From the IMG/VR virus record IMGVR_UViG_3300044678_000715, positions 1 through 23,134 of that record: a stretch of 23,134 nucleotides of DNA; one strand, 5' to 3'. Both the position numbers and the translations under genes were made by a program. The stretch is from a virus. This document shows, in pieces, positions 6,930 to 14,712 of the stretch (positions are counted from its first letter, which is position 1; each line of letters opens with the position of its first letter). Under the pieces are notes generated by a model, which was not told the DNA's origin, did no database searches, and saw nothing but the letters and a program-made list of their open reading frames with translations.

Positions 6930-7298
6930 TCAACCCTCAGTGATGTCTACGCGAAGTCGGGATCCAGCAGACCCCTTCGCCTGATACGCAGTCCCGCTCG
7001 ATAGGCGGAACATGGCTGGCTCTCCAGCGCGGAGCGTTGCGAACGAGACGAACGAACCGCCAGCCTCAATCCCAATCTGCACGGTCGACGCTGTCGCGGT
7101 GGACAGGTTCCGCATGAAGCCGAGGCCCACGCTGCCCAGGTTGGCCGTAGAGATGCTTGAAGCGCTTGTCGAAAGCGTATAGATGTCAGCGCGCATGCCG
7201 GTGAGGCTCATCGACGCCGTGACGTTACTTGCAGAGACTGAGTTATCCAGCAAACCCTTGCCCACGCGAAGGTTCATGCTGTAGGTGATGTCGGCCAT
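6930..7298 (-). CDS. Beta-rich virion protein, paralogue of the proteins at 14230 and 14713
   Basis: A 122-aa protein from ATG 7298, with a strong AAGGAGG 6 nt upstream. The sequence is Ser/Thr/Ala/Gly-rich with alternating strands. LGSVGLGFMRNLSTATASTV and RAGEPAMFRLSSGTAYQA align by eye with VSVVKLLCVKNLS / LGSFLLSCPNSTGFAT (gene 14713) and VSITALKLIYLRNTG / AGGVFMLTNPSAAGWAT (gene 14230). All three end in a short strand. This suggests one small beta fold used three times in the virion. Located directly after the tape measure gene, this copy could belong to the tail tip. Function unknown. Confidence 0.6.
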   Translation of the reverse strand: MADITYSMNLRVGKGLLDNSVSASNVTASMSLTGMRADIYTLSTSASSISTANLGSVGLGFMRNLSTATASTVQIGIEAGGSFVSFATLRAGEPAMFRLSSGTAYQAKGSAGSRLRVDITEG

Positions 7299-7312
7299 TT
7301 TTACCCTCCTTG

Positions 7313-10300
7313 TTAGTTGTCGAAGACGCCCGGCGGGGCGCCGTTTTCTTGTGCGATGGAGACGAGTTGTGCGAGTGCCGCGCTCTGCTTCTGTAGTTCG
7401 ACGAGGTTCTGGTTTCTGGCCGAGTCGTCGCCCCGCAGAAGCCTGCTGAGTTCCGACCCGCCCTGCGCTGTGCTGATGTCCATAGCCTGCAGCGAAGCCC
7501 TCGATGGACCCTGCACGACAGCGTTCATGACCTGATCGGCCATGCCGAAGATGGCCGGGGCGGTCTGGCGCATCGAGTCGTCGATGATGCGGCGGTTCGC
7601 GGCGGACGGATCTTGACCGCGCTGCTTAAACTCCTCGCGAACGTCGACCAGGCTTTGGGCCAGTTCCTTGCCAGCGCGTTCGGCTGGTGTCTGCGCTAAC
7701 TCACGCCCCCTGTCCGCAGACCTCGCGCGCTCAACATCTGCCGTCGCCCTGTCCCTTTCCGCCGTCGCCGCGCGGGCGGCTGGAGAATTCTCGACAGCAT
7801 TGCGGGCATCATCCTCAAGCCGCCTCCTTTCGGCTCGCAGTCTGCCTCGCTCGTCAACGGTACCCCCCTGGACGCCATCTGGGCTTGTCTCGTTGGCCGG
7901 TACAGCCAGTTGTCTGTCAATTTCAGCACGCCGTCTCGCGTTCTGATCCTGCCTGTCGATCATGTCTTGCTCGGCTTGCTCGCGGGCAGTTGCCATGTCG
8001 TCCTGGAATCTGCGCTCCCGGCGCCGTGACGCCTCTGCGTCTGCTTCCGCCCTTGCCCGGGCCGACCTGGTGGACGGCGTACTGTTGCCGATGTCCGCTC
8101 TCCGGGCATCGTCGGCACGATTCTGCATTGTTGCGTTGTCAGCAGAAACCGACTCGCCCGCTCTTCTCATTACGTCGGAAAAAGTCTGGAGCGCAGTTGC
8201 TGCTGCAGTTAACTGTCTTGCCATCTCTCTTGCGGCGTCGGCATCTGCCTCAAATGCGGAAGGATCCTGACCCTTCGCTACGGCCTCGTTGGCCATCTGG
8301 TCAAGTTGATTCGCTACGTCGGAAAGTCGACCGATCTCGGCAGCGATTTTGCTAGAAGACGCAAGTTCTCCGAAGACATTCTCGACAATCGAAAGGCCAG
8401 CGCCGAGTTCGTCACCGAGCGAAAACAGTTTCCTGGCAACCGCATCCGCAGCGGCGTAGTTCTGCTGCGCTATATCTGTGAATCCGTTAAGAACGTCCGT
8501 GAGTCGCCCAATCTCTGCGTCAACGGTTCCGAGCGCCGCGCGGGCCTCGTTGCCCTGCGGTGTGTTGAACTGCGCATTGTCTTGGAGATCTGCCCTGAAC
8601 CGTTCAAGAACGTCTATCTGTCGCTGGATGGCGCTTTGCAGCGAACGCCTGTCACCACCGGCGACGTTGCCGCCTGCTTCTCGCAGGTCTCTCCTCAGAG
8701 AAAACGCAGAGTCGAGTCCGGTGGCCGTGAATGAACTAGCAGGGATAGTGCTCTCTCTGCCAGCAATTGCATCGCGGGCTGCTGCATCGGTTATTGGTCG
8801 TCGCAGTCTGCTGTTTCCGATTGCCTCCTGCTCTTGCCGAAGTCTTTCGATCCTCCGAGAAATGCCGATTCGCCTGTTCGTGTAATCAGACTCTGACTCA
8901 AACGACCCCCTAGGCGCCTTGAGTTTCTCTTCCAGGTCTTGAATTTCGAGTCGGTTTTGTATTACAGATCTGTCGCTACCAGAAACACGCTCCCTAAGTA
9001 AGTCATCCCGCCTTTTTGCAATGTCAGATAGTTGCTCGTCTCTCGACTGTCGCGTTCGTTGATTTTGCGTCATACCGGCTTCGCCTACGGACTTGGCGAG
9101 CGCCCCGTATGCGCTAGCGAGCGATTCAGCAAGAGACTTTTGCCGCTCAAGCGATTTATTGAGAACTTCTACTTCTTTTTCAGCCTCCTGCGTGTTTGTC
9201 GCGAAGCGAAGAAGCGCCAGCCCGACGTTCGCGCCGATAGTTGCACCGAGCGCAATAAAGAGGCCGCGAGTCGCATCCAGTCCAGCAATCAAGCCTGACT
9301 GCCCGAGTAGAAGTCCCAATTGGGTGATGTTGTTACCGATAGCGCGGAGTTTGTATTCCAGCGGGCCGGTTGACGAGATAAAGTCGTCAACTGCGAACAA
9401 CCCCTGCTGAATGGCAAGTTGCGCCGATGCGGCACCGCCAACTCCGAAAGAACCAGCGTTGTTCCTGCCCCGCTTCATCGCTGACGCGATCTGATCTTTT
9501 CCGTACACGCCGCCGCTTTCTGCGGCGATAAACTCGTCGAGGCCGCCTGTGGACTGCCTGATCTGATTGTCCAGCCTATCGAGTTCGGCGGCCTTCTCGT
9601 CTGCGCCCAGGTCACTCGCCGCCACGGCGGCCATTGCCTTCTGCAGATTGCGAACGCTCTCCTCTATGCGCATCATTTCAGTCTCTATCCTGATGCGCGC
9701 GCCGCCATCTTTGATGCCACCTCTAAACTGCGCGCCAACGTCCAAGTCAGACGCGGCGTCCCTAGCGCCCTGCGAGAGTTTCTCAGAACTTCTTCCAGAC
9801 GCCCTCAAAAACAGTTCCGTTTGCCTGCGGGCGGCGTTCGCAGTGGAGATGTCTCCAGCAATCTCTGCCTCAAGTTGGGATTGTTCAGCGAGGAGTCTGT
9901 TGATTGTTTTGAGTGACGCTGCGGCCGCATCGTAGTTCTTGTTCGCATTTAGGTTGTCTTGTCTCCGCAACTCCGCGCTGATCTCGCGGTTGTATTGAAG
10001 AAGCCTGTTCGCCTGCTGCTCAAGTTTGGGGTCTCCAAAGCCTTTGGCTGAATCCGCAAGTCCTTGCGTCCTCGGAATGATCTCGCTGTTGAGCCGCAGC
10101 CGCGTCAAACCAATGTCTCGCTCGTTCTCCGGACCGCGACGCGCGGGATCGTCCGGCGCAAGCCTGGACACCTGCCTGTCAAAGTTGCTCTGAATCTGAC
10201 GGCGCTGGAGATCGGTCGGTGAGTAGAGAAGCGACTCCGTCTGCTGCGCGAGATTGCGGTTGATGTTTACCGACGACGCGGCGGCGGCAAACGAATCGAC

Positions 10301-11338
10301 GGCCTGCCGGGCTTCTTTGGCAGACGCAGTACCACGGTTGAGTTGCTCAACGACCGAACCGACGCCAGCAATCAAGCCGTTGAACCTAGTGCCTCCGAGT
10401 TGGCGAAGGTCGTTGGCAAGAGTCTCAAAGCGAGCGCGAAGTCCGTCAACCTGCCTCTCGGCGTCAGGAGACACGACTTGCTGGATCTGTGCAGAGGTGA
10501 GTTCTCGCTGGAACGAGGCGTTGATGACTGTCTGCCTGTTGGTCAGGCGGTCGAGGTCTTGCTGGGCGCGGCCGCGACGAGTTAGGTTTGCTGGCGTCTC
10601 GCCGTAGTCAGCGATGCGGAGTTGCGCCGCCGCAACCCTCGCCGCAGCGCGCTCGATGTCGTCTGCGTTCCGCTCTGCCTCGACAGACAGGTCAGCGAAG
10701 GCGCCTCCGCGAAATCTGGCCGGGACGTTCTGGGCCTGGTTCCGCAACTCAAGCGAGCGCTGCAGCGACTCCCTGGCTCTCGGCTGGAAGAACGACGCGC
10801 CAGTGTTGTTGGCGTTCAGCGACTTGGCGAGGTTCGAAAAGTCGCCAGCGGCGGCCGTGGCTCGACCCAGCGCCGTGATCCTGCGCTGGAGGTTCTCGAT
10901 CCGCGCGGCCGAGCGGTCGTATGTGGTCGTTCCGGCGTCGATCTCGTTGTAGAGATTTCGAAATCCAGCCTGCACTCGCTCAAGCGCTGGATACAACTCG
11001 GCCTGGACGGTGTTGGACAAGCCCTCGATCTGGTTCTTCACGGCCGTCAGCGGCCTGCCGACATCCTCAAAAGCGCGAAACTGGTCGCGCAGTCTGTTGG
11101 CATTCGGCAGGCCAGCATCCACGCCGCGAGCCTGCAGTTGCTGGATCTCGCGAATCGTCCTCTGGAACCGCTGCAGTTGCGTCAGCGTGCCGTCGAGAGA
11201 CCGCGTGTTCAGATTGAACTGAACGCCACGGGCCTGGCGGGCAAAGTCCTGGATCTCTCGGCGCGCTGTGCCGATCTGGCGCGTGAAGTCCTGCGTGTTA
11301 GCAGTGAGGACTGCAGATATTCTTCCGAGAAGCGCCAT
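7313..11338 (-). CDS. Tape measure protein
   Basis: A 1341-aa protein, by far the largest in the window, from ATG 11338, 3 nt after the stop of the GT frame. AAGGAT 5 nt upstream is in a hairpin loop. The N-terminus MALLGRISAVLTANTQDFTR begins like many siphophage tape measures. Long helical, Arg/Gln/Ala-rich stretches cover about 20-640 and 715-1341. A hydrophobic region spans about 668-712 (LGLLLGQSGLIAGL through NVGLALLRFA). The protein sets tail length, fills the tube and helps DNA entry through the inner membrane. At about 0.15 nm per residue it predicts a tail near 200 nm. Position right after the frameshifting chaperone pair confirms the call. No embedded peptidoglycan hydrolase motif was seen. 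Confidence 0.95.
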   Translation of the reverse strand: MALLGRISAVLTANTQDFTRQIGTARREIQDFARQARGVQFNLNTRSLDGTLTQLQRFQRTIREIQQLQARGVDAGLPNANRLRDQFRAFEDVGRPLTAVKNQIEGLSNTVQAELYPALERVQAGFRNLYNEIDAGTTTYDRSAARIENLQRRITALGRATAAAGDFSNLAKSLNANNTGASFFQPRARESLQRSLELRNQAQNVPARFRGGAFADLSVEAERNADDIERAAARVAAAQLRIADYGETPANLTRRGRAQQDLDRLTNRQTVINASFQRELTSAQIQQVVSPDAERQVDGLRARFETLANDLRQLGGTRFNGLIAGVGSVVEQLNRGTASAKEARQAVDSFAAAASSVNINRNLAQQTESLLYSPTDLQRRQIQSNFDRQVSRLAPDDPARRGPENERDIGLTRLRLNSEIIPRTQGLADSAKGFGDPKLEQQANRLLQYNREISAELRRQDNLNANKNYDAAAASLKTINRLLAEQSQLEAEIAGDISTANAARRQTELFLRASGRSSEKLSQGARDAASDLDVGAQFRGGIKDGGARIRIETEMMRIEESVRNLQKAMAAVAASDLGADEKAAELDRLDNQIRQSTGGLDEFIAAESGGVYGKDQIASAMKRGRNNAGSFGVGGAASAQLAIQQGLFAVDDFISSTGPLEYKLRAIGNNITQLGLLLGQSGLIAGLDATRGLFIALGATIGANVGLALLRFATNTQEAEKEVEVLNKSLERQKSLAESLASAYGALAKSVGEAGMTQNQRTRQSRDEQLSDIAKRRDDLLRERVSGSDRSVIQNRLEIQDLEEKLKAPRGSFESESDYTNRRIGISRRIERLRQEQEAIGNSRLRRPITDAAARDAIAGRESTIPASSFTATGLDSAFSLRRDLREAGGNVAGGDRRSLQSAIQRQIDVLERFRADLQDNAQFNTPQGNEARAALGTVDAEIGRLTDVLNGFTDIAQQNYAAADAVARKLFSLGDELGAGLSIVENVFGELASSSKIAAEIGRLSDVANQLDQMANEAVAKGQDPSAFEADADAAREMARQLTAAATALQTFSDVMRRAGESVSADNATMQNRADDARRADIGNSTPSTRSARARAEADAEASRRRERRFQDDMATAREQAEQDMIDRQDQNARRRAEIDRQLAVPANETSPDGVQGGTVDERGRLRAERRRLEDDARNAVENSPAARAATAERDRATADVERARSADRGRELAQTPAERAGKELAQSLVDVREEFKQRGQDPSAANRRIIDDSMRQTAPAIFGMADQVMNAVVQGPSRASLQAMDISTAQGGSELSRLLRGDDSARNQNLVELQKQSAALAQLVSIAQENGAPPGVFDN

Positions 11339-11339
11339 T

Positions 11340-11353
11340 ACTCATCCTTGAGT
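11340..11353 (-). promoter_or_regulatory. Shine-Dalgarno hairpin ACTC-AAGGAT-GAGT before tape measure gene
   Basis: On the transcript ACTC pairs with GAGT and exposes AAGGAT in a 6-nt loop, with 5 nt between the loop and the ATG at 11338. It overlaps the stop codon of the GT frame. The layout matches the hairpins at 1798-1811 and 12758-12771, with another stem sequence. The stem has only two G-C pairs, so stability is modest. Regulation is inference. Confidence 0.4.
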
Positions 11354-11976
11354 CAGTTTCATCAGTTCCGCAGCCATCTGCTCTGGCGTCTGGTGCGGCT
11401 TCATAGATGCTGGAATAAATACGTCTTCCTCTGGCACCCTCTTGTAGTTACCGCTGGCCGCCATGATGGTTCGGCAGATCCTTGCCGTTTGCCACCATTG
11501 GTCAGGGAGTGGCCAGCGCTGGTCATACGCGTACCACTCACTGAGTTCCTCTGAATCAATCTCTGTCAGCAACCTCTTGACCGTCATCCCAAGCGCGAGC
11601 GCTAGGCGGAAGTAGAATCTCCGCTCTGGCCGCTCGGTGAATCTTTTCCCAGGCCTTCCACAGCCTCCGGGGTGAAGGCGTTGTGGCTCCAAGCCTTTTC
11701 GAACAGGCGGTTGATCACGATGCTCGACTTCTTTCCAAGCGTCTCATAGTCGCCGTCCGAGAACAGCCGCTCGCCGCCATCGTCGCAGAGCGTCAGGCAG
11801 AGGAAGCGAACGCGGAACGCCTTCATCTTCTGCTCTTGGTAGGACTCTTCGAATGCGTCTCGCTCAAGACCGGAAAGCGTCTTGATGAAGACATCTCCGT
11901 TCCACTCCGGGACCGGAACAGCATCACTCAGCCGAACATCCTTCGCCGCCAGAATCGCCGCCTTGCTCAAAGACAT
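11342..11976 (-). CDS. Tail assembly chaperone GT (product of -1 ribosomal frameshift)
   Basis: Translation from ATG 11976 shifts to the -1 frame at GGGAAAA (11650-11644) and continues to the TGA at 11342. This gives about 211 residues: 111 from the G frame and 100 from the T frame. The T part reads RFTERPERRFYFRLALALGM then TVKRLLTEIDSEELSEWYAY, which is the classic 'LALALGMTVxxLLxxIxSxELxEW' block of siphophage gpT. In the lambda system G binds the tail tube protein and GT the tape measure during tube assembly. The T frame has no good start of its own in the overlap; its only start is a TTG at 11692 without a ribosome binding site. Position between tail tube and tape measure genes fits exactly. 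Confidence 0.88.
11597..11650 (-). other. Programmed -1 frameshift signal: GGGAAAA plus downstream stem-loops
   Basis: In the G frame the codons are CTG GGA AAA GAT, so the heptamer G GGA AAA (11650-11644) fits X XXY YYZ. After an 8-nt spacer, GAGCG (11635-11631) can pair with CGCTC (11601-11597). Inside it, GCGGAG (11624-11619) can pair with TTCCGC (11611-11606), with one G-U pair. The lambda GT site uses the close relative GGGAAAG. Both the sequence and the pairings are read directly. The efficiency of the shift is unknown. Confidence 0.85.
11602..11976 (-). CDS. Tail assembly chaperone G
   Basis: A 124-aa protein from ATG 11976, with AAGGA upstream and 17 nt after the tail-tube-like gene. 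MSLSKAAILAAKDVRLSDAV and PVPEWNGDVFIKTLSGLERD are followed by AFEESYQEQK. Then come FLCLTLCDDGGERLFSDGDY and KKSSIVINRLFEKAW. This is the usual order of the siphophage tail chaperone: 'ILAA', 'VPEW', 'L-(S/T)-G-x-ERDAFE', 'LFSDxD', 'LF'. Without a frameshift, translation ends 13 residues after the slippery site. It is a cytoplasmic assembly factor and not expected in the mature virion. Confidence 0.88.
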   Translation of the reverse strand: MSLSKAAILAAKDVRLSDAVPVPEWNGDVFIKTLSGLERDAFEESYQEQKMKAFRVRFLCLTLCDDGGERLFSDGDYETLGKKSSIVINRLFEKAWSHNAFTPEAVEGLGKDSPSGQSGDSTSA

Positions 11977-11993
11977 ATCGCAAAGTCCTTCAC

Positions 11994-12395
11994 TTATGGT
12001 TGTGGTATGGTTGTGTCGACTACGAACGTAAGTTTTCCACGAATGAAATCACCGACAGCCATCTCCGTAGATGCGCTCTCCACGCACGCGTATCGCGACA
12101 TGAAGATTCCGCCATCGATGTGGCCTACTGAGAGCAGGCCGTACTGCCCGACCGGGGCGTTCGCCATCGGGTAATTGATAAGATTTGCCTGGCTGCGCAT
12201 GTAGTCTATTGACACCTTGGGCGGCGATGTGATGTCGCCCGTGGTCATAAACTTCCTGACGGCAATGTCGTCCGTAACCGCCGTCATATCCACGATCTCT
12301 GGCTGCGCTTCCTCGACAGAAATCGAGAGAACGCTTCCAGTCAGCCCGGCGATTCCGGAGAACGCGAACGTCGTCCCGTGAGACGAGATAGCCAC
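11994..12395 (-). CDS. Tail-tube-like protein, copy 2
   Basis: A 133-aa protein starting at GTG 12395, with GGGAGG 5 nt upstream. MAISSHGTTFAFSGIAGLTG is the 'HGTxFxF' opening of small phage tail-tube proteins. SPPKVSIDYMRSQ and the end MAVGDFIRGKLTFVVD also occur, in shorter form, in the preceding gene product (VQIDYI, SVGDFIRGSATFRLA). The two are therefore paralogues by eye. Being just upstream of the chaperone pair, one of them should form the hexameric rings of the tail tube. Which copy is the major one cannot be told from sequence; this one has an extra segment near residues 67-90. Confidence 0.65.
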   Translation of the reverse strand: MAISSHGTTFAFSGIAGLTGSVLSISVEEAQPEIVDMTAVTDDIAVRKFMTTGDITSPPKVSIDYMRSQANLINYPMANAPVGQYGLLSVGHIDGGIFMSRYACVESASTEMAVGDFIRGKLTFVVDTTIPQP

Positions 12396-12418
12396 TGCCG
12401 CCTCCCGTCACCAAAGAA

Positions 12419-12751
12419 TCAGGCGAGCCGGAAGGTCGCGGATCCACGAATGAAGTCGCCAACCGATCCGCCGATGCTCGCGTTGGAGCAAGTGGCGTTC
12501 CCGCTGAACGACATCGGGCCAGAGATCGACAGGGCGCCAGACGTACCGGCAGCGAGAATGGTCGTGTTGATGTAGTCGATCTGGACTTCTCGCTCAGTGG
12601 CGAAACCGCCGACGAACAAACGCCTGGCGTTGGCCGCCACGCCGAGGTGGGTCGCGTCGAGGAGGTCTTGCGAATCACTGACTTGTACCGATGTAACCGT
12701 GACGTTGCTGCCGCCGAACGTGAAGGTGAGTCCCTGTGCCGAAGTGCCCAT
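12419..12751 (-). CDS. Tail-tube-like protein, copy 1
   Basis: A 110-aa protein from ATG 12751, with AAGGAGG about 9 nt upstream inside a small hairpin. MGTSAQGLTFTFGGSNVTVT then SVQVSDSQDLLDATHLGVAA resembles small siphophage tail-tube proteins ('G-x-TFTF-G ... D-x-THLG'). It ends IGGSVGDFIRGSATFRLA, sharing VGDFIRGxxTF with the downstream paralogue. Tube monomers of this group are usually longer, so two proteins may share the work or one may be a tube-tip or decoration variant. The strong ribosome binding site suggests abundant synthesis. The fold call rests on motif similarity and gene order. Confidence 0.65.
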   Translation of the reverse strand: MGTSAQGLTFTFGGSNVTVTSVQVSDSQDLLDATHLGVAANARRLFVGGFATEREVQIDYINTTILAAGTSGALSISGPMSFSGNATCSNASIGGSVGDFIRGSATFRLA

Positions 12752-12757
12752 TCGCGT

Positions 12758-12771
12758 GCGCCTCCTTGCGC
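12758..12771 (-). promoter_or_regulatory. Shine-Dalgarno hairpin GCGC-AAGGAG-GCGC before tail-tube-like gene
   Basis: On the transcript GCGC pairs with GCGC and leaves AAGGAG in a 6-nt loop. There are 10 nt between AAGGAG and the ATG at 12751. It lies in a 29-nt gap between the tail-terminator-like and tail-tube-like genes, so it is not constrained by coding. The loop equals that at 1798-1811, while the stem differs at one complementary base pair. Confidence 0.45.
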
Positions 12772-12780
12772 GATAATGTG

Positions 12781-13209
12781 TTAGCCAGTCGCTTCAGACC
12801 AGCGAACTTGAAACAGTTGTCTGACTTCGTAGGCTGGCGGCAGTTGCGCCCCAACCGCCGTGGGGTCGAGGAAGTCGTCCACTTCGGAGACAAGCCTCAT
12901 ATCATGTATTGTAACCCCGGAGAGTGTTCCTGTGTGGCCATCTAGGGAGAGCCTGACGGCGTCGGACAACTCCTTCGCGCCGCCGTAAGTCATCGACCAA
13001 GAGGCGATCTGAAGCGACACTTCTGGCATAAACAGCGGCGTGTTTCCGAGGGTTCCCTCGCGCCGAACATTCGCCCGCTTGTAGATGATGAAAGGAACGG
13101 AGGCTCCCTTGGGGACGGCAATCGGGTAAACCTGGAAGCCAATGAGCCTCGCAACCTGGGGGCTGGAGACGAGTTTGGTGTAGATGTGCTGCTCGGGAAG
13201 CAAAACCAT
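12781..13209 (-). CDS. Tail terminator / tail completion protein (DUF3168, SPP1 gp17-like)
   Basis: A 142-aa protein from ATG 13209, overlapping the previous stop as TGATG. The N-terminus MVLLPEQHIYTKLVSSPQVA is followed by RLIGFQVYPIAVPKGASVPF and IIYKRANVRREGTLG. This is the 'hIYxxLxxxxxVxxLxGxxxxP...VPFIxY' pattern of DUF3168 proteins. LQIASWSMTYGGAKELSDAV in the middle fits the helix that packs against their beta sheet. Family members close the end of the tail tube and join it to the head. The position between the gp10-like gene and the tail-tube-like genes is the expected one. Confidence 0.8.
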   Translation of the reverse strand: MVLLPEQHIYTKLVSSPQVARLIGFQVYPIAVPKGASVPFIIYKRANVRREGTLGNTPLFMPEVSLQIASWSMTYGGAKELSDAVRLSLDGHTGTLSGVTIHDMRLVSEVDDFLDPTAVGAQLPPAYEVRQLFQVRWSEATG

Positions 13210-13919
13210 CAGAGCGCTCCAGCAACTGCCGTGTTGATTGCGTCAATCAGGCCGTTTCTGATGATCCCCTGCACTTGGCTTCGCCTGGCCGTAATGGTGT
13301 TCTCCATCAGGTGGTAGCCTGGCATGGCGCCGTAGGTCTCGCCGGGGTGCAGCGTGAAAACCCCGCCGTCCGGAAGGAAGTCGTGCGTATACCCTCGACC
13401 GGCGCGTGCCTGGCGAGTCGGCTCTCGCCACGACGACATCAGGAAGTAGTAACCCTTGGACCGCGCCTTGAACTTGTCGCTGTCTTCAAGAGTGGCCACG
13501 CGCGTCATGCGCATGTTGATGCTCTGGTGGACGTTGACGTATGCCTTTCGGGTGCCTCGCGAGGACGGGCTTCGCCTGCCGTTGGACCCAAATTCGACGA
13601 GCCAACTGTGATTACCGCTCGCCACAGACCCGCTGGCCCCAGCGCTGCCGGTGTGGCGCGGGCCAGCGATGGCCACTGACACGCCGGGGCGATACGTCTT
13701 CGTCTTGATGGTCGTGCTTCTGGCCAGATTCCCAGTGGCGTCGTGAGTCCTCGCCGCTGCCCGGTATCCGTCCCGGATCGGCACGGCGGCCCGCCGAAGA
13801 ACCCGCTCTAGCGTCGTGCCAGCAGCCATCGTGCCGACAACGAGATCCAGAGTATCGAGGATTGGCTTGACGCCAGTGACGCTCACTCTGACGAATGCTT
13901 CAGCGCGGGCGAGTGACAT
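13209..13919 (-). CDS. HK97 gp10-like tail/neck completion protein
   Basis: A 236-aa protein from ATG 13919, sharing one base with the upstream TAA. MSLARAEAFVRVSVTGVKPI and MAAGTTLERVLRRAAVPIRD are followed by GYRAAARTHDATGNLARSTT and VSVAIAGPRHTG. The pattern 'A-x-PIRD-x-Y-x-A-A...H...TGNLARS...' is that of the HK97 gp10 family. The C-terminal half holds a basic, aromatic section and GYHLMENTITARRSQVQGII, where family members have a similar 'P-x-xFLxxA' helix. At 236 residues it is longer than the usual 130-150, with an insertion near 80-170. Proteins of this family act at the head-tail interface. Confidence 0.75.
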   Translation of the reverse strand: MSLARAEAFVRVSVTGVKPILDTLDLVVGTMAAGTTLERVLRRAAVPIRDGYRAAARTHDATGNLARSTTIKTKTYRPGVSVAIAGPRHTGSAGASGSVASGNHSWLVEFGSNGRRSPSSRGTRKAYVNVHQSINMRMTRVATLEDSDKFKARSKGYYFLMSSWREPTRQARAGRGYTHDFLPDGGVFTLHPGETYGAMPGYHLMENTITARRSQVQGIIRNGLIDAINTAVAGAL

Positions 13920-14233
13920 TACTGCATTTCCTTTGCCAAAATCTCGAGAGACGTTCGGCCGTCACGCTCGACCACGCTCGACATTTCCATCGTGCGGCCA
14001 CGCCAGATGATCCGCTGAACGTGCGAGACACCGGCCCGATACCGTATTTTAATCTTGTGGGTGGCAACCACGTTGGCCTGCTGGGCCTGCAGAATCTCCC
14101 TCGTCGATAGGCCATCTACGCTCGCCCACACCGTCGCCACCGTAGACCACGAAAGCGTCGTCTCACCAGAGGGGCTGCGCACCTCGGCTGGCGACTGAAT
14201 CGTCACGCGCTCTCGCATCTTGCCGATGATCAA
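13919..14233 (-). CDS. Head closure / head-tail joining protein (SPP1 gp16-like)
   Basis: A 104-aa protein. The start is taken as TTG 14233, which overlaps the preceding stop as TTGA and has AAGGGA about 7 nt upstream; an internal ATG at 14218 is the alternative. The N-terminus MIIGKMRERVTIQSPAEVRS followed by PSGETTLSWSTVATVWASVD matches the family pattern 'G-x-LRxRVTIQ...D-x-x-G...WxxVATVWAxV'. The C-terminus holds HKIKIRYRAGVSHVQRIIWR then GRTMEMSSVVERDGR, again as in the Phage_H_T_join family. These small beta barrels plug the connector after DNA packaging. Both length and position fit. Confidence 0.85.
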   Translation of the reverse strand: MIIGKMRERVTIQSPAEVRSPSGETTLSWSTVATVWASVDGLSTREILQAQQANVVATHKIKIRYRAGVSHVQRIIWRGRTMEMSSVVERDGRTSLEILAKEMQ

Positions 14234-14709
14234 GAGATCGTCCCTTCGCCAATGAGGACGATGTCAAATGAGGGGTTCGCCCCCGTCGTGGAGACGATAT
14301 AAAACGTCTGTCCGCTTGATGTTGCCCACCCTGCTGCGGAAGGATTCGTCAGCATGAAGACTCCGCCAGCCGGGACGATGATGTCTTGGTCTTTCGAAAA
14401 AATAACCCTCTGGCCGGAACCAATTGGCGAACCCAGCCAGAGGTCAACAGCGCCGGTGTTTCTCAGGTATATGAGTTTGAGCGCTGTGATTGACACAGTG
14501 CCCCTGTCGTCCAAGAGCGCGTTGGGCGTGACGTTTGTGTCATACGCTGTCAGCGAGTCACTCCAGACCACCTGAGACTGCGACGCGCCGGTGCCATCGG
14601 TCAGCGAAAGCGAGTACGACGCGGGGGTCACTCGCATCTGGTTGAACATGTCGCCAGAAGATGACTCCTGGCCCACGATAGAAACCAAGATCTGTGCGTT
14701 TAGCGCCAT
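14230..14709 (-). CDS. Beta-rich virion protein, paralogue B
   Basis: A 159-aa protein from ATG 14709, 3 nt after the preceding stop, with GGGGA about 6-7 nt upstream. It has Ser/Thr/Gly-rich strands: SQVVWSDSLTAYDTNVTPNA, then VSITALKLIYLRNTGAVDLW, then VPAGGVFMLTNPSAAGWATS, and a final VSTTGANPSFDIVLIGEG. The blocks align by eye with the neighbour at 14713 and, more weakly, with 6930. No enzyme motif is seen. Between the gp6-like adaptor and the head-closure gene, two such proteins are not expected in a standard siphophage order. They may be accessory head or neck decorations; this is inference. Confidence 0.6.
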   Translation of the reverse strand: MALNAQILVSIVGQESSSGDMFNQMRVTPASYSLSLTDGTGASQSQVVWSDSLTAYDTNVTPNALLDDRGTVSITALKLIYLRNTGAVDLWLGSPIGSGQRVIFSKDQDIIVPAGGVFMLTNPSAAGWATSSGQTFYIVSTTGANPSFDIVLIGEGTIS

Positions 14710-14712
14710 TTG

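Noticed and set aside
11342-11692. Independent gene for the T frame starting at TTG 11692
   Set aside because: No ribosome binding site, the first residues are not gpT-like, and the slippery site gives the standard frameshift explanation.
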